Shown here: piece after piece, positions 30,485 through 40,426 of the stretch
Layout of the letters: every line of letters begins with the position of its first letter
Numbering within the stretch: the stretch's first letter is position 1
Assembly: GCA_025463745.1 (NCBI GenBank)
Contig: JAODBB010000061.1
Location: 1-64,000 of the forward strand
Length of the DNA: 64,000 nt
Reading direction: 5' to 3'
Source: Subtercola sp.
GTDB taxonomy: Bacteria; Actinomycetota; Actinomycetes; Actinomycetales; Microbacteriaceae
Notes under the pieces: model-generated
The model's database searches: none
What the model was told of the DNA's origin: nothing
What the model saw: the letters and a program-made list of their open reading frames with translations, nothing else
Translations under genes and position numbers: made by a program

Positions 30485-31672
30485 ATGAAAATTCAAACCA
30501 AAGCAGCTTCCGTAGGTGCACTTGCGCTTGCGGTCGCCTTGCTCGCCACAGGCTGCAGTTCGGATTCGTCGTCGACATCGGCGTCTGGATCAGGATCCGC
30601 GCTCCCCCCGACGATCGCCCTGCAGGGTGTTCTCGACCTCACCGGCATCGCCGGAGCCAGCGGCTCGGCCGAGCAGAAGGGTATGCAGCTCGCGATCGAC
30701 GAGATCAACAGCACTGGCTTCCTCGGCTCGACGCAGCTCACGCTCAGCATCCAAGACGACGCAAGTAACACAGGCATCGCGGCCAATCTCTTCAGCCAGG
30801 TCGTGGCAAGCGACAGCCCCGTGGTCTTCGGCTCCGGCTCCAGTGCTGAAGCCCTCGCTCAAGCGCCGATCGCTCAGAGTGCCAGTGTGCCGACGCTCTT
30901 CGCGCAGGCCGGCGCCAACATCGCGAGCACGGGAGACTACATCTTCCACTCCAGCCCCAACCAGCTCGACTTCTTCCCGCTGACCCTTCAGTACCTGCAA
31001 GACAAGGGCATCAAGACGGTCACCGGAATCTACGACACCGACAACCCGACCGTCACGAGTCTGTTCCAGATCATGACCGACTCGGCCAGCAAGTTCGGAT
31101 ACACGGTCGTCGCCCCCCAGACCTCGACCTCGACCCAGACTGACGTCTCGGCACAGATCACGGCGATGGTCAATTCGGGTGCCCAGGCGGTCTTCGTCGA
31201 CGGGCTGGCGGCGCACAACGTGCAGATCATCAAACAGCTGAAGGCCGCGGGCTTCACTGGCCTCATCTTCGGGCAGCAGGGTGCGGGCGGCGGGTACCTC
31301 GACTCGCTCGGAAATCTGGCAGATGGTGTGACATTCGCGAACGACTTCAACCCGGGCAGCCAGAACGGAACGGCTCCGAACTTCGTGAAGACGTATCAGG
31401 CAAAGTACAGCGCGACGCCCCTCAACTTCTCTGCTGAGGGTTATGACGCGGTATGGTTCGCCGCACGCGGCATCAAGCAGGCGAACTCGGTCGATCGCTC
31501 GGCCGTTCGTGACGGGCTGGTCGCGGTGGGTAACGCGGGCTTCACAGGAGCGCTCGGAGATATCACCTACAACGCAGACCGCCAGGAGATCACGAACGGA
31601 GCCGTGCTGGTCGTACTCAAGGGCAACGTCGAGACGCTTGTCGACCCCCAGCCGAAGATGCCCACCAGCTGA
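30485..31672 (+). CDS. Branched-chain amino acid-type ABC transporter substrate-binding lipoprotein
   Basis: LLATGCSSD lipobox; LQGVLDLTGIAGASGSAEQKGMQLAIDEIN. Confidence 0.9.
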   Translation: MKIQTKAASVGALALAVALLATGCSSDSSSTSASGSGSALPPTIALQGVLDLTGIAGASGSAEQKGMQLAIDEINSTGFLGSTQLTLSIQDDASNTGIAANLFSQVVASDSPVVFGSGSSAEALAQAPIAQSASVPTLFAQAGANIASTGDYIFHSSPNQLDFFPLTLQYLQDKGIKTVTGIYDTDNPTVTSLFQIMTDSASKFGYTVVAPQTSTSTQTDVSAQITAMVNSGAQAVFVDGLAAHNVQIIKQLKAAGFTGLIFGQQGAGGGYLDSLGNLADGVTFANDFNPGSQNGTAPNFVKTYQAKYSATPLNFSAEGYDAVWFAARGIKQANSVDRSAVRDGLVAVGNAGFTGALGDITYNADRQEITNGAVLVVLKGNVETLVDPQPKMPTS

Positions 31673-31754
31673 GTAGTGGCCTGGGGGTAGAACCCCACAC
31701 TGAAGAAGACGAAGATCGTCTAGCACCAATCGTCTAGCGAAAAGGACATCACTA

Positions 31755-32645
31755 GTGCAGCAAGTACTGAACGGCGTTGTGCTGTGGTCCATCTACTCGA
31801 TTTTTGCTCTCGGACTTGGCTTGGCGTGGGGCAGCCTGAAGCTGCTCAACCTGGCTCAAGGGGCGATCTTCGTCTTCTCCGGGTTCGTGGCGTACCTGGT
31901 CAGCCAGGCCGTCGCGCTCCCGTTCTGGATGCTTCTGCTGATCTCACTCGTCGTCGGAGGCCTGATCAGCGTCTTGCTCGACGCGATTCTGTTCCGGCCG
32001 ATCAAATCGCATACCAAGAGCGAGAACGAGCGCGAACTCCTCATGATGATCGGGAGCATCGGCGGCGGCGCCGCCATCGCCACCATTGTCGGGAACTCGA
32101 CACTGGGAATTCCGTTCGGCCTTTCGGGCGCCTCCCAATTACCGAACGGCAGCATACAAATCGCCGGTGTGACGCTCTCGGTCGCACAAGCTTCTCTGAT
32201 CATCGCCGGAGTCGTCATCTCCGGCCTCCTCTGGTACTGGGTTCACGGCACGCAAGGTGGGCGGGCGCTGCGCGCCATCGCAGCCGATGAGGAGATCAGC
32301 CATCTCATGGGAATCAACGCCAACCGGCAATCCATGGTCACGCTGTTCGTCTCAGGTGCATTGGCCGGTGTCGGTTCTCTCCTGCTGATGAACTACACCG
32401 GCGCGCTCAGCTCCGACAGCGGCGACTCGCTCATGCTCAAGGCGTTCGCAATCGTCATTCTCGGCGGGATCGGCAGCATCCCCGGGGTGATCCTCGGCGC
32501 AGCGATCCTGGCGGGCAGCGAGACGCTCGTCGTGGTCTTCGGTTCCGGTCAATGGGTAGACGCGGCATCCTTCGTGTTCATCATGATCTTCATCCTCTTC
32601 CGGCCGCAGGGCATTTTCGCTTCGGGGAAGGTCGACCGAGTATGA
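31755..32645 (+). CDS. Branched-chain amino acid-type ABC transporter permease (LivH-like)
   Basis: GTG start; GLGLAWGSLKLLNLAQGAIF; GGIGSIPGVILGAAILAGSE. Confidence 0.92.
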   Translation: MQQVLNGVVLWSIYSIFALGLGLAWGSLKLLNLAQGAIFVFSGFVAYLVSQAVALPFWMLLLISLVVGGLISVLLDAILFRPIKSHTKSENERELLMMIGSIGGGAAIATIVGNSTLGIPFGLSGASQLPNGSIQIAGVTLSVAQASLIIAGVVISGLLWYWVHGTQGGRALRAIAADEEISHLMGINANRQSMVTLFVSGALAGVGSLLLMNYTGALSSDSGDSLMLKAFAIVILGGIGSIPGVILGAAILAGSETLVVVFGSGQWVDAASFVFIMIFILFRPQGIFASGKVDRV

Positions 32646-33598
32646 ACATCAACCACTTGTACCTGGCGAACTTGGTGTCGATCGAGAACACCATGATCTA
32701 CGTCGTGCTCTCTCTCAGTTTCTTCGTGGTTCTGCGGGCCGGCGTGTTCTCTTTCGCGAACGTCGGGTTCTACGGTCTTGCCGGGTACTCGACGGCGATC
32801 ATGGCCAAAGACCATGTTCCTCCGCTGCTCGCAGCCCTCATCGCGGTCGTCGCGTGCGGAATCATCGGATTCATTTTCGGGCTCTCGGTGCGGAAGCTCC
32901 GAGGAACCTACCTCGGGCTCTTCACCATCGCGTTCGTGCTCGTTCTGCAAGTGCTCTATCGCAATGCCGGCACGATCACGGGTGGTTCGCTCGGACTTTT
33001 CGGGGTGCCGCAATTCTTGCCGGTCTGGGCCTTGCTCGTGATCGCCATCATCGTCGGCGTCGTGATATGGCGCCTGAGCAGGGGCAGTATCGGCCGTTCG
33101 TTCGAGGCCACCCGTCTGAACGAGAGCCTTGCGCAGTCGGTCGGAATCGAGGTGGCCCGTCGGCGTCTCGTCGCGTTCACGATGAGCTCTGTTCTGGGCG
33201 GCATCGCCGGAGTGATGTATGTCTCCTCCTTCCGTTCGATCACTCCGGATTCTCCGGGCTTCAACCTGATCACACTGGGCCTCACGATGGTGGTGCTCGG
33301 TGGGATGGCGAGCTGGCAGGGTGCGATCGTGGGAGGCATCCTCATCGCGTGGCTTCCGAACATCCTGATCGGGCCGCTGCAGCCCTACCAGATCTTGGTC
33401 AACGGGCTTATTCTGGCGGCTATGGTCGTGTTCGCGCCGCGAGGTGTCGCCGGCATCGCGGAGCGTGTCTACCGCCGATACCGGCGCAAGCCTGCGCCGA
33501 TCGCCGCCACTGGCGGTGCGCCTGCCGGTGATAGCCCGGCCGCTGACGTAGCCGCCTTGGCAGAGCAGCCGGCAGTGCAATCGGGGGAGAAACTATGA
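32642..33598 (+). CDS. Branched-chain amino acid-type ABC transporter permease (LivM-like)
   Basis: LRGTYLGLFTIAF, LGLTMVVLGGMASWQGAIVGG. Confidence 0.92.
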   Translation: MNINHLYLANLVSIENTMIYVVLSLSFFVVLRAGVFSFANVGFYGLAGYSTAIMAKDHVPPLLAALIAVVACGIIGFIFGLSVRKLRGTYLGLFTIAFVLVLQVLYRNAGTITGGSLGLFGVPQFLPVWALLVIAIIVGVVIWRLSRGSIGRSFEATRLNESLAQSVGIEVARRRLVAFTMSSVLGGIAGVMYVSSFRSITPDSPGFNLITLGLTMVVLGGMASWQGAIVGGILIAWLPNILIGPLQPYQILVNGLILAAMVVFAPRGVAGIAERVYRRYRRKPAPIAATGGAPAGDSPAADVAALAEQPAVQSGEKL

Positions 33599-34374
33599 GC
33601 GCGCTGTTATCGATAAAAGACGTTGCGGTGCACTACGGTGGCGTCAAGGCGGTCGACGGCGTGACCATCACTGTCGAGCAGGGCATCGTCTACGGTCTCG
33701 TCGGGCCCAACGGCTCGGGGAAGAGCACCCTGCTCGGGGCGATCTCCCGCCTGACGCGCATCACGAGCGGCGAACTGAGCTTCGACGGCCACGACTATAC
33801 GCACTGGACACCGCAGCGCATTGCACGTCAGGGTCTCGGAAGAACGTTTCAGACGGTTCGCCTTGTTCCGACTCTCACTGTCGAAGCGAACATCCGGCTC
33901 GGCGCCGACACGCGTGTCTTCGGCACCGGAATATTCAAGCCGTGGCTGCGCCCCCTCTGGTATCGCCCGAGAGACAAGGAAGTCACCGACATTGCGCGGG
34001 AGGCTATCGCCCGGCTCGAATTGGAGAGCTTCAGAGATCGGCTGCCCGACGAACTCTCGTACGGAACGCAGCGACGAGTAGAGATCGCGCGCGCGTTGGC
34101 GACGAACCCGTCTCTTCTGCTGCTCGACGAGCCCACCGCGGGAATGACCGATGAGGAGAGGGACTCCATCTCCGAGGTGATCAGGCGACTGCGACGTGAG
34201 GGGCTCACTCAAATTCTCGTCGACCACGATGTCGACATGATCACCGGACTCGCCGACACGATGGGTGTCATGGATCAGGGGCACTTGATCATCGAAGGCC
34301 TGCCGCGCGATGTCGTTCGCGACCAGGCTGTTCAGAGTGCCTATCTTGGACGGAGACAACGTGCCGACTCTTGA
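33595..34374 (+). CDS. ABC transporter ATP-binding protein (LivG-like)
   Basis: GLVGPNGSGKSTLLGAISRL, LSYGTQRRVEIARALATNPSLLLLDEPTAGM. Confidence 0.94.
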   Translation: MSALLSIKDVAVHYGGVKAVDGVTITVEQGIVYGLVGPNGSGKSTLLGAISRLTRITSGELSFDGHDYTHWTPQRIARQGLGRTFQTVRLVPTLTVEANIRLGADTRVFGTGIFKPWLRPLWYRPRDKEVTDIAREAIARLELESFRDRLPDELSYGTQRRVEIARALATNPSLLLLDEPTAGMTDEERDSISEVIRRLRREGLTQILVDHDVDMITGLADTMGVMDQGHLIIEGLPRDVVRDQAVQSAYLGRRQRADS

Positions 34375-35077
34375 AGTCTCGGAATTGAATGTCAGGTACG
34401 GCGCGGTGCACGCGGTACGTGGGGTGAATCTCTCTGTCAAGGCGGGGGAGGTCGTCGTCGTGCTCGGATCGAACGGGGCCGGCAAGTCGTCGTCTCTGCG
34501 CGCGATCACGGGCCTTACTCCCTCGACCGGAACGGTGGTGTGGGGCGGCAAGGACATTTCTTCGCTGCGGTCGTTCCAGCGGGCGAGGCTCGGCATAGCG
34601 CTTGTTCCCGAAGGGCGCCGGGTCTTCGCTCCGCTCAGCGTCGAAGAGAATCTCGAGCTGGGTGCCTATGGCGCCGGCGGTGCCGAACGACGGAGGCGGA
34701 TCGCCGAGGTCTATGAATTGTTCCCTCGCCTCGGCGAGAGGAAGAAGTCGCTCTCGGGTTACCTGAGCGGAGGAGAGCAGCAGATGCTCGCTTTCGGTCG
34801 TGCGCTCGCGGCCCGTCCGCAATTGATTCTGATGGACGAACCCTCGATGGGCTTGGCGCCCTCGGTCGTCGACATCGTCATGGATTCGGTGAAGGCGATA
34901 GCGCAGACCGGTCTCGGCATCTTGATGGTCGAGCAGAACGTGACCGCCGCGCTCGAGGTGGCAGACCGCGCCGCGATCATCGAGCGCGGCAAGGTGGTCG
35001 CTGAAGACGAGGCCCAGAATCTGCGCGAGCAGCCTGCTGTGCTCAAAGCGCTGCTGGGATCGCTCGCAACCGACTGA
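34361..35077 (+). CDS. ABC transporter ATP-binding protein (LivF-like)
   Basis: VLGSNGAGKSSSLRAITGL, LSGGEQQMLAFGRALAARPQLILMDEPSMGLAP; GTG start chosen. Confidence 0.93.
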   Translation: MPTLEVSELNVRYGAVHAVRGVNLSVKAGEVVVVLGSNGAGKSSSLRAITGLTPSTGTVVWGGKDISSLRSFQRARLGIALVPEGRRVFAPLSVEENLELGAYGAGGAERRRRIAEVYELFPRLGERKKSLSGYLSGGEQQMLAFGRALAARPQLILMDEPSMGLAPSVVDIVMDSVKAIAQTGLGILMVEQNVTAALEVADRAAIIERGKVVAEDEAQNLREQPAVLKALLGSLATD

Positions 35078-35164
35078 CACTGACTGACACCGACTGACCG
35101 GCTGCGGATGGGACTCTGCACACACCGGCCCACGGACGAGACCTGACGCCCCAGGCCAGTACTG

Positions 35165-36091
35165 TTATTCGCCCCAGCGGGAGAAGTTGCGAGTGCGGTA
35201 ATCCTCGAGCGTCGTCTCGATCGTGGGGTTCGAGACATCCGAAACCAGATCGAAATTGCCTGCTATGCCCTCGAGGCTCATGTCGCGATTCGAGTAGCCC
35301 GATCCCGTCGCCATGATCACCCGTGCGACGTGCCCGCGGCCTGACGTGAACATTTGACCATTGACCCTGCAATCGGGATGCACGAGCCACGCAGCCATAG
35401 GCGCTGCGTTGTCGGCCGAGAGCAGCGCCTGCGCGTCTCCGGTGCCGCTTCGGCCGTCGACGGCGGTTCCCTGCATGCGGGTCTCCGCCCCCGGCATCAC
35501 GGCATTCACTCGCACCCCCAGGGGCTCGGCGACGGTCGCAAGGCTTCGTACCAAGCCGTAGACCGAGGCCTTGGCGATGTTGTACGCAATGGTGAACGAG
35601 GAGCCGAGCATGCCGGCCGAGGTCGTGAAGACGACCGACCCCTTCGATTCGGTGAGCGCTGACCAAGCGGCGCGGGTCACCGCCAACGAGCCGAAAAGAT
35701 GCACGTTCAACTGCTGCTGGATCTCCTCCGGGGTCAGCGCGGCGAAGTCCTGCGTCGTGATGATGCCGGCGTTGTTGATGACCCCGTCGAGGCGCCCGAA
35801 ATTCTCCAGCGCGGCCGCGACGATGCTGTCTGGTCCGTCGGCTGACGTGATGTCGGCACCGTTCGCGACGGCGATTCCGCCCGCGGCGGTCACCTCGTCG
35901 ACTGCAGCGCGGATGGCCGAGAGGTCACGGCCGCTGCCTTCCATGCTGGCGCCGAGGTCGTTCATCACGACAGAAGCCCCGCGGCTCGCGAGCAGTCGTG
36001 CATAGGCCGCCCCGAGCCCCCGTGCCGCGCCGGTGACGACGTACACCTTGCCGTCGAACCGCACCGTGCCGGTGTCTTCCGTGGCAGTCAT
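35165..36091 (-). CDS. SDR family oxidoreductase (MFE-2/hydroxyacyl-CoA dehydrogenase-like)
   Basis: YVVTGAARGLGAAYARLLASRGASVVMNDLGASMEGSG, NNAG, YNIAKASVYGLVRSLA. Confidence 0.9.
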   Translation of the reverse strand: MTATEDTGTVRFDGKVYVVTGAARGLGAAYARLLASRGASVVMNDLGASMEGSGRDLSAIRAAVDEVTAAGGIAVANGADITSADGPDSIVAAALENFGRLDGVINNAGIITTQDFAALTPEEIQQQLNVHLFGSLAVTRAAWSALTESKGSVVFTTSAGMLGSSFTIAYNIAKASVYGLVRSLATVAEPLGVRVNAVMPGAETRMQGTAVDGRSGTGDAQALLSADNAAPMAAWLVHPDCRVNGQMFTSGRGHVARVIMATGSGYSNRDMSLEGIAGNFDLVSDVSNPTIETTLEDYRTRNFSRWGE

Positions 36092-36123
36092 GGCTGTCTC
36101 CCTCTGCTCGTCTCGCCCCGATG

Positions 36124-37743
36124 TCACTGTGCTGCCTCGACCGGGGCGCTCGACCGGTGCAGTTGCGGGTAGCCCTCGTCGGCGATCTTCTCCAAGAGCA
36201 CCCGGAAGTCGGGCTGCGAGCCGATGTACAGCATGTACGCCCGCTTCTTTCCGGGGATGTTAGAGCCCCACTGCCAGTTCTCGGCATCACGAAGCAGAGG
36301 GATGCTCGTGACCAGCTCATTGCAATAGTCGACCCACTCGTGCTGCGCCTCCTCGTCGACATCGAACCTCTCGATGCCGTTGGCACGCAGGTACTGGATG
36401 CACTCGACGATCCAGTCCGCGACGAACGTCGTGCACCGCGGCTGGTTTCCGTTGGAGCCCTGGGGGCCGCCGAGAATCAGCATGTTGGGGAAGCCGTGTC
36501 CGAAGATGCCCATGAAGGTACGAGGGCCATCGGCCCAGGCTTCCACAAGTGTCTGCCCGCCGACACCTTCGATGCCGAGCTTGAGGAACGAACCGGTGAT
36601 CGCATCGAACCCCGTCGCAACGATGAGCACGTCGATCGGGATGACGCGCTCCGTCGTCTGGATACCCTCCTTCGTGATCCGCACGATGGGCTCTTCGGGG
36701 AGGCTGATCAAATCGACGTTCGGCTGGTTGTACGCCTCGTAGTAGCGCGTCTCGAGTGGTGGTCGCTTCGTGGCATAGGGATGCATCGGAGTCAGCTTGC
36801 GTGCGGTCTCCGGATCGTTGACCCGCTGATGGATCTTGCTGGCGAGAAACCTCGCTGCCTCGGCGTTCGCTTCGGCGTCAGAGAGCAGATCCTGGAAGTT
36901 GTTCTGATAGAACGACATACCGGGTCGGTGATAGAGCTCGGAATAGACGGCCTCGCGCTCATCCGGAGCCACGTCGAAGGTGTTGACCGGGCGCGCATTC
37001 CAGAGAAAGCAGGATCGGGAATCTGCTGTCGCGTCGTAGTACGTCAGATAGTTGTCTTTGACCTCGCGTACGCGTTCGGGAGTGAAGGTGTAGTTCGCCA
37101 GCGGCACTGCCCAGTTCGGTGTGCGCTGCAACACGGTGAGATGCTCCACCTGCGGGGCGATCGTCTGAACGATCTGAATGCCGGTGGATCCGACGCCCAC
37201 CACGGCCACGCGCTTGCCGGTCAGGTCGATTCCCTCACGGGGCCAGTCAGCCGTGTGAATCTTGACGCCCTCGAAGTCGTCGAGTCCCTCCCACGGCGGC
37301 ATATAGGGAACAGCCATGATGCCGGTTGCCGGTATGAGGTACTTGGTGCGGAACTGCCGCCCGTCTGCGATGTCGACCGTCCAGATCGCGTCGGACTCGT
37401 TCCAACGGCACGAGACCACGCGTGCGTCGAAGACGATGCTTCGGCGCAGATCGAGCCGATCCACCACGAAGTTGAAGTATCGCTCGAGTGTCGGCTGGTC
37501 TGCGAATTCCTCGACCCAGTCCCACTCTTCGATGAGTTCTTTTGAGAAAGCGTAGGTGTATGCGTACGCCTCGGAATCAAGCCGCGCACCGGGATACCGG
37601 TTCCAGAACCAGGTTCCTCCGACACTGGTACCGGCCTCCAGCGTGACGACGTCGAGCCCGGCTTCCCGGAGACGATGGAGCTGGTAGATGCCGTTGACTC
37701 CTGCGCCGATTACGATCGCGTCGTGCACCTTCGTGTTGTTCAA
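36124..37743 (-). CDS. Baeyer-Villiger monooxygenase (cyclohexanone monooxygenase-like)
   Basis: AIVIGAGVNGIYQLHRLREAGLDVVTLEAGTSVGGTWFWNRYPGARLDSEAY; FEGVKIHTADWP canonical BVMO fingerprint; GVGSTGIQ. Confidence 0.94.
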   Translation of the reverse strand: MNNTKVHDAIVIGAGVNGIYQLHRLREAGLDVVTLEAGTSVGGTWFWNRYPGARLDSEAYAYTYAFSKELIEEWDWVEEFADQPTLERYFNFVVDRLDLRRSIVFDARVVSCRWNESDAIWTVDIADGRQFRTKYLIPATGIMAVPYMPPWEGLDDFEGVKIHTADWPREGIDLTGKRVAVVGVGSTGIQIVQTIAPQVEHLTVLQRTPNWAVPLANYTFTPERVREVKDNYLTYYDATADSRSCFLWNARPVNTFDVAPDEREAVYSELYHRPGMSFYQNNFQDLLSDAEANAEAARFLASKIHQRVNDPETARKLTPMHPYATKRPPLETRYYEAYNQPNVDLISLPEEPIVRITKEGIQTTERVIPIDVLIVATGFDAITGSFLKLGIEGVGGQTLVEAWADGPRTFMGIFGHGFPNMLILGGPQGSNGNQPRCTTFVADWIVECIQYLRANGIERFDVDEEAQHEWVDYCNELVTSIPLLRDAENWQWGSNIPGKKRAYMLYIGSQPDFRVLLEKIADEGYPQLHRSSAPVEAAQ

Positions 37744-37811
37744 TGCTGATCACCCTTGATTTGCTCTGCCAAAGACGTGCCAGTCGAACGGGGCGCTCGT
37801 GAAAAGCTCCC

Positions 37812-37827
37812 TACCGAGCACTCGTTC
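37812..37827. promoter_or_regulatory. Putative operator, regulon palindrome site 4
   Basis: taccgagcactcgttc upstream of BVMO. Confidence 0.6.
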
Positions 37828-37881
37828 TGCTTAATAGTATCCCCTGCAGCGAAGATTGCCGATTCTGCCTCGTAACGACTC

Positions 37882-37897
37882 GGGCGACCGCTCGGTA
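37882..37897. promoter_or_regulatory. Putative operator, regulon palindrome site 5
   Basis: gggcgaccgctcggta; reverse strand taccgagcggtcgccc; second site upstream of BVMO. Confidence 0.6.
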
Positions 37898-37946
37898 GTC
37901 TCCGTTCGACAGGCGGGATCTACGAGTTCGTGGCTCGCGTGCGTTC

Positions 37947-38396
37947 TTATTCGAACGAGTCGCGAGTGAGAAAAAGGGGGTCGAGAAGTGTGCCCGCCGG
38001 GTAGACGTCGCCGAAGAGGCCGACGGCGCTCTCGGGCAGCACGGCGTCGAATCCGACAGGTATGTCTGCTCCGGCCGGTGCGCGTCGGGTGAGGTGCGCG
38101 AGGTCGTAGCGCTGTGAGCGATCCAGCCTCGCTGCACTGACCACGCCGCCTTCACCGTCGAGCAGCACTGTGAGGTCGGCGATCTGAACATCGAGCAGTC
38201 CGTCGTACGCGCTGAGCGCGACCTCGCCGTCGAACGTGAGTTTCACGCCGCCCTCGGTTGGGCAGCGGTCGGCGAGAGGAAACACGAAACGGCCGTTCAC
38301 CCACTCGGTGGGCGGCGCGACCGAGATGTTGCCCCCGGCTGAACCCACGTAACGCACGAAGCTCGCCTTGATCGCCCATGCGAGTTCGGCGCTCAC
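37947..38396 (-). CDS. HtaA-domain-like protein, no evident signal peptide
   Basis: LAWAIKASFVRYVGSAGGNISVAPPTEWVNGRFVFPLADRC...LTFDGEVALSAYDGLLDVQIADLTVLLDGEGGVV resembles HtaA domain pattern (recognised from memory). Confidence 0.6.
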   Translation of the reverse strand: MSAELAWAIKASFVRYVGSAGGNISVAPPTEWVNGRFVFPLADRCPTEGGVKLTFDGEVALSAYDGLLDVQIADLTVLLDGEGGVVSAARLDRSQRYDLAHLTRRAPAGADIPVGFDAVLPESAVGLFGDVYPAGTLLDPLFLTRDSFE

Positions 38397-38498
38397 GTAT
38401 CGAGACCCTGCATCATGATCGCGGCCACTCTCTCTCGCACTTCAATCGGGAGCTATTACTCGTATCGACAATAACAGCCCCGGAACTCGCCGAGGAGG

Positions 38499-38930
38499 TC
38501 AGGGTGCCTCGATGCCTCGCTCTTCAAACGCCTTCATGACCGAGGCCATGCCGACGCTTCCGCGGGGCGCCCCGGCATACACCGAAACCTGAACCATCAG
38601 TTCGGCGATCTCCACCGGAGTCAAGCCCATGTCGAGCCCGTAATGGGTGTGGATGGTGATCTGACTCTCTGTGCCGCCCATCGCTGCGAGAATCGCGATC
38701 GTGGCGAACTCCCGCCACTTCAGCTCCAGACCCTCACGCTGGTAGACGTCACCGTACGACGCAGCGACGGAGTGCTCATTGAACCGGCGACCGCGTTTTC
38801 TCAGCCGCTCCTCCATCGCGTCCGCCACCTCTTGGCCACGCACCTCCGCCACGAAATCCAAACCAGCACGGAATCGTTCGCTGTAGTCCGGCAAAATGCC
38901 ACCTCGCATCGTTGATAGGTTCTTGCTCAT
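38499..38930 (-). CDS. Carboxymuconolactone decarboxylase (CMD/AhpD-like) family protein
   Basis: LELKWREFATIAILAAMGGTESQITIHTHYGLDMGLTPVEIAELMVQVSVYAGAPRG. Confidence 0.85.
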   Translation of the reverse strand: MSKNLSTMRGGILPDYSERFRAGLDFVAEVRGQEVADAMEERLRKRGRRFNEHSVAASYGDVYQREGLELKWREFATIAILAAMGGTESQITIHTHYGLDMGLTPVEIAELMVQVSVYAGAPRGSVGMASVMKAFEERGIEAP

Positions 38931-38950
38931 GAATGCCCACTCCGGCTTCA

Positions 38951-38967
38951 ACCGTACGAGCGCTAGA
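38951..38967. promoter_or_regulatory. Putative operator, regulon palindrome site 6
   Basis: accgtacgagcgctaga; just upstream of CMD gene start. Confidence 0.45.
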
Positions 38968-39094
38968 TAGGCGGGCTATGCCGACGGTAGCCGGGTCCCG
39001 TCATGCTGTCAACTCCCGGCCGAGCGCTCGATCAAGTCCCTCGAACCTTGCCGCTTGACAGTCGCGGCGACGAGCAAGAGACTGGGTTTGCCTC

Positions 39095-39108
39095 CCGAGC
39101 ACTCGGTA
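39095..39108. promoter_or_regulatory. Putative operator, regulon palindrome site 7
   Basis: ccgagcactcggta; CCGAG-ca-CTCGG perfect arms; upstream of 39133. Confidence 0.65.
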
Positions 39109-39132
39109 GGTGGGAGGCGTTGATAAAGGCTA

Positions 39133-39656
39133 TGAGTGGATTCGACGGCACGTGGCATCTTGACCTCGAGGAGTCGAAGGTCTGGAATTTCGAGCTCGGC
39201 GTTTACGAGCCCGACGAGGTGGGCCAAGAGATCATCACCATTCGCACCGAGGGAGATGTGCAGGACTATGAGGTTCTGTACGGCTCGGATCCGGTGATTC
39301 GGATGGGGTACAACGCTCGCTTCAATGACACGGAGTGGACGCCCTATCTGGTTCGTGAGATCGGTGTGGCGCCGGGCAGCGACAGCGAGGCCGCCGTCGC
39401 CGCCTTCCGGGATCGAATCAAGGCGACCAGCGGAACGATGCAACGCAATTTCGAGGTCGGCAAGCCGTACGGCATCGTGCGCATGATTTCTGGTGACGAG
39501 CGGACTCATTACCGTCTGGCCCGAGATCCCGACTCGACAGACATCCTCTACATCATGCTTCGGCGTCTCGACGAGGGCGGCAAGCGCTATACCTCGTATG
39601 TGTTCGACCGCAACGGAGTCGTCAACCGCATCCGACCCTTCAATCGCGTTGACTGA
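39133..39656 (+). CDS. Uncharacterised protein, paralogue of the 49536..50090 product
   Basis: MSGFDGTWHLDLEESKVWNFELGVYEPDEVGQEIITIRTEGDVQDYEVLYG; collinear with second copy. Confidence 0.85.
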
Positions 39657-40401
39657 GCAAGACCTCGCGGGCGACCTCGCATTGGTGACCGGGAGCGCGC
39701 GTGGACTAGGATCGGCGATCGCTCAGGAACTCGCCGAGCGCGGCGCGAGGGTGCTCATCGCGGATCTGGCCGCAGAAGACGTCGACCGCGAGGTGACGCG
39801 TCTGAGGGAACTCGGCCTTGACGCTTCGGGGCTGGTGGTCGACATCGCCGATCATGAATCGGTTGCGGATGCCGCTCGGAAAACCATCGAGCAGCATGGT
39901 GACATCTCTATCCTGATCAACAACGCCGGAATCGCCCGCGCGGGCGGTATCGACGGCCCCCGCGCCATCGAGTTATGGAACCAGGTCGTCCAGGTGAATC
40001 TGACTGGCGCATTCCAGGTGACCGCCGCTTTCCTCGACCAACTCAAGCGCACGACGGGCCGCATCGTGAACGTTTCGTCGATCTCTGCGCTGCGAAGCGC
40101 CGAGTCGAGCGCGTCGTATGCCGCGTCGAAGGGTGGATTGAAGTCGCTGACGCAGAGCCTTGCGCGGGAGTTGGCGCCTCACGGCATTCGTGTGAACGCC
40201 GTGGCGCCCGGGTATATGAACGCACCGATGGGCCGAAAGGGCGATCCGGCGGGCGAGGCGTGGGTCGACTGGCACGTTCCGATGAAGCGGTTCGGTGAGC
40301 CCCACGAGATCGCTGGCCCTGTTGCGTTTCTGGTCTCACCGAAAGCAAGCTACGTCGATGGCGTGACGCTGCCCGTCGACGGCGGGTATCTGGTCGTATG
40401 A
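39649..40401 (+). CDS. SDR family oxidoreductase (3-oxoacyl-ACP reductase-like)
   Basis: LVTGSARGLGSAIAQELAERG, NNAG, YAASKGGLKSLTQSLARELAPHGIRVNAVAPGY; TTG start inferred. Confidence 0.9.
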   Translation: MTEQDLAGDLALVTGSARGLGSAIAQELAERGARVLIADLAAEDVDREVTRLRELGLDASGLVVDIADHESVADAARKTIEQHGDISILINNAGIARAGGIDGPRAIELWNQVVQVNLTGAFQVTAAFLDQLKRTTGRIVNVSSISALRSAESSASYAASKGGLKSLTQSLARELAPHGIRVNAVAPGYMNAPMGRKGDPAGEAWVDWHVPMKRFGEPHEIAGPVAFLVSPKASYVDGVTLPVDGGYLVV

Positions 40402-40426
40402 GCAGGCATTCTCAAGGGTTGATGAA

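Noticed and set aside
35078-35110. Repeated ctgac units after the LivF-like gene
   Set aside because: Very short degenerate repeats; likely junction noise rather than a functional array.
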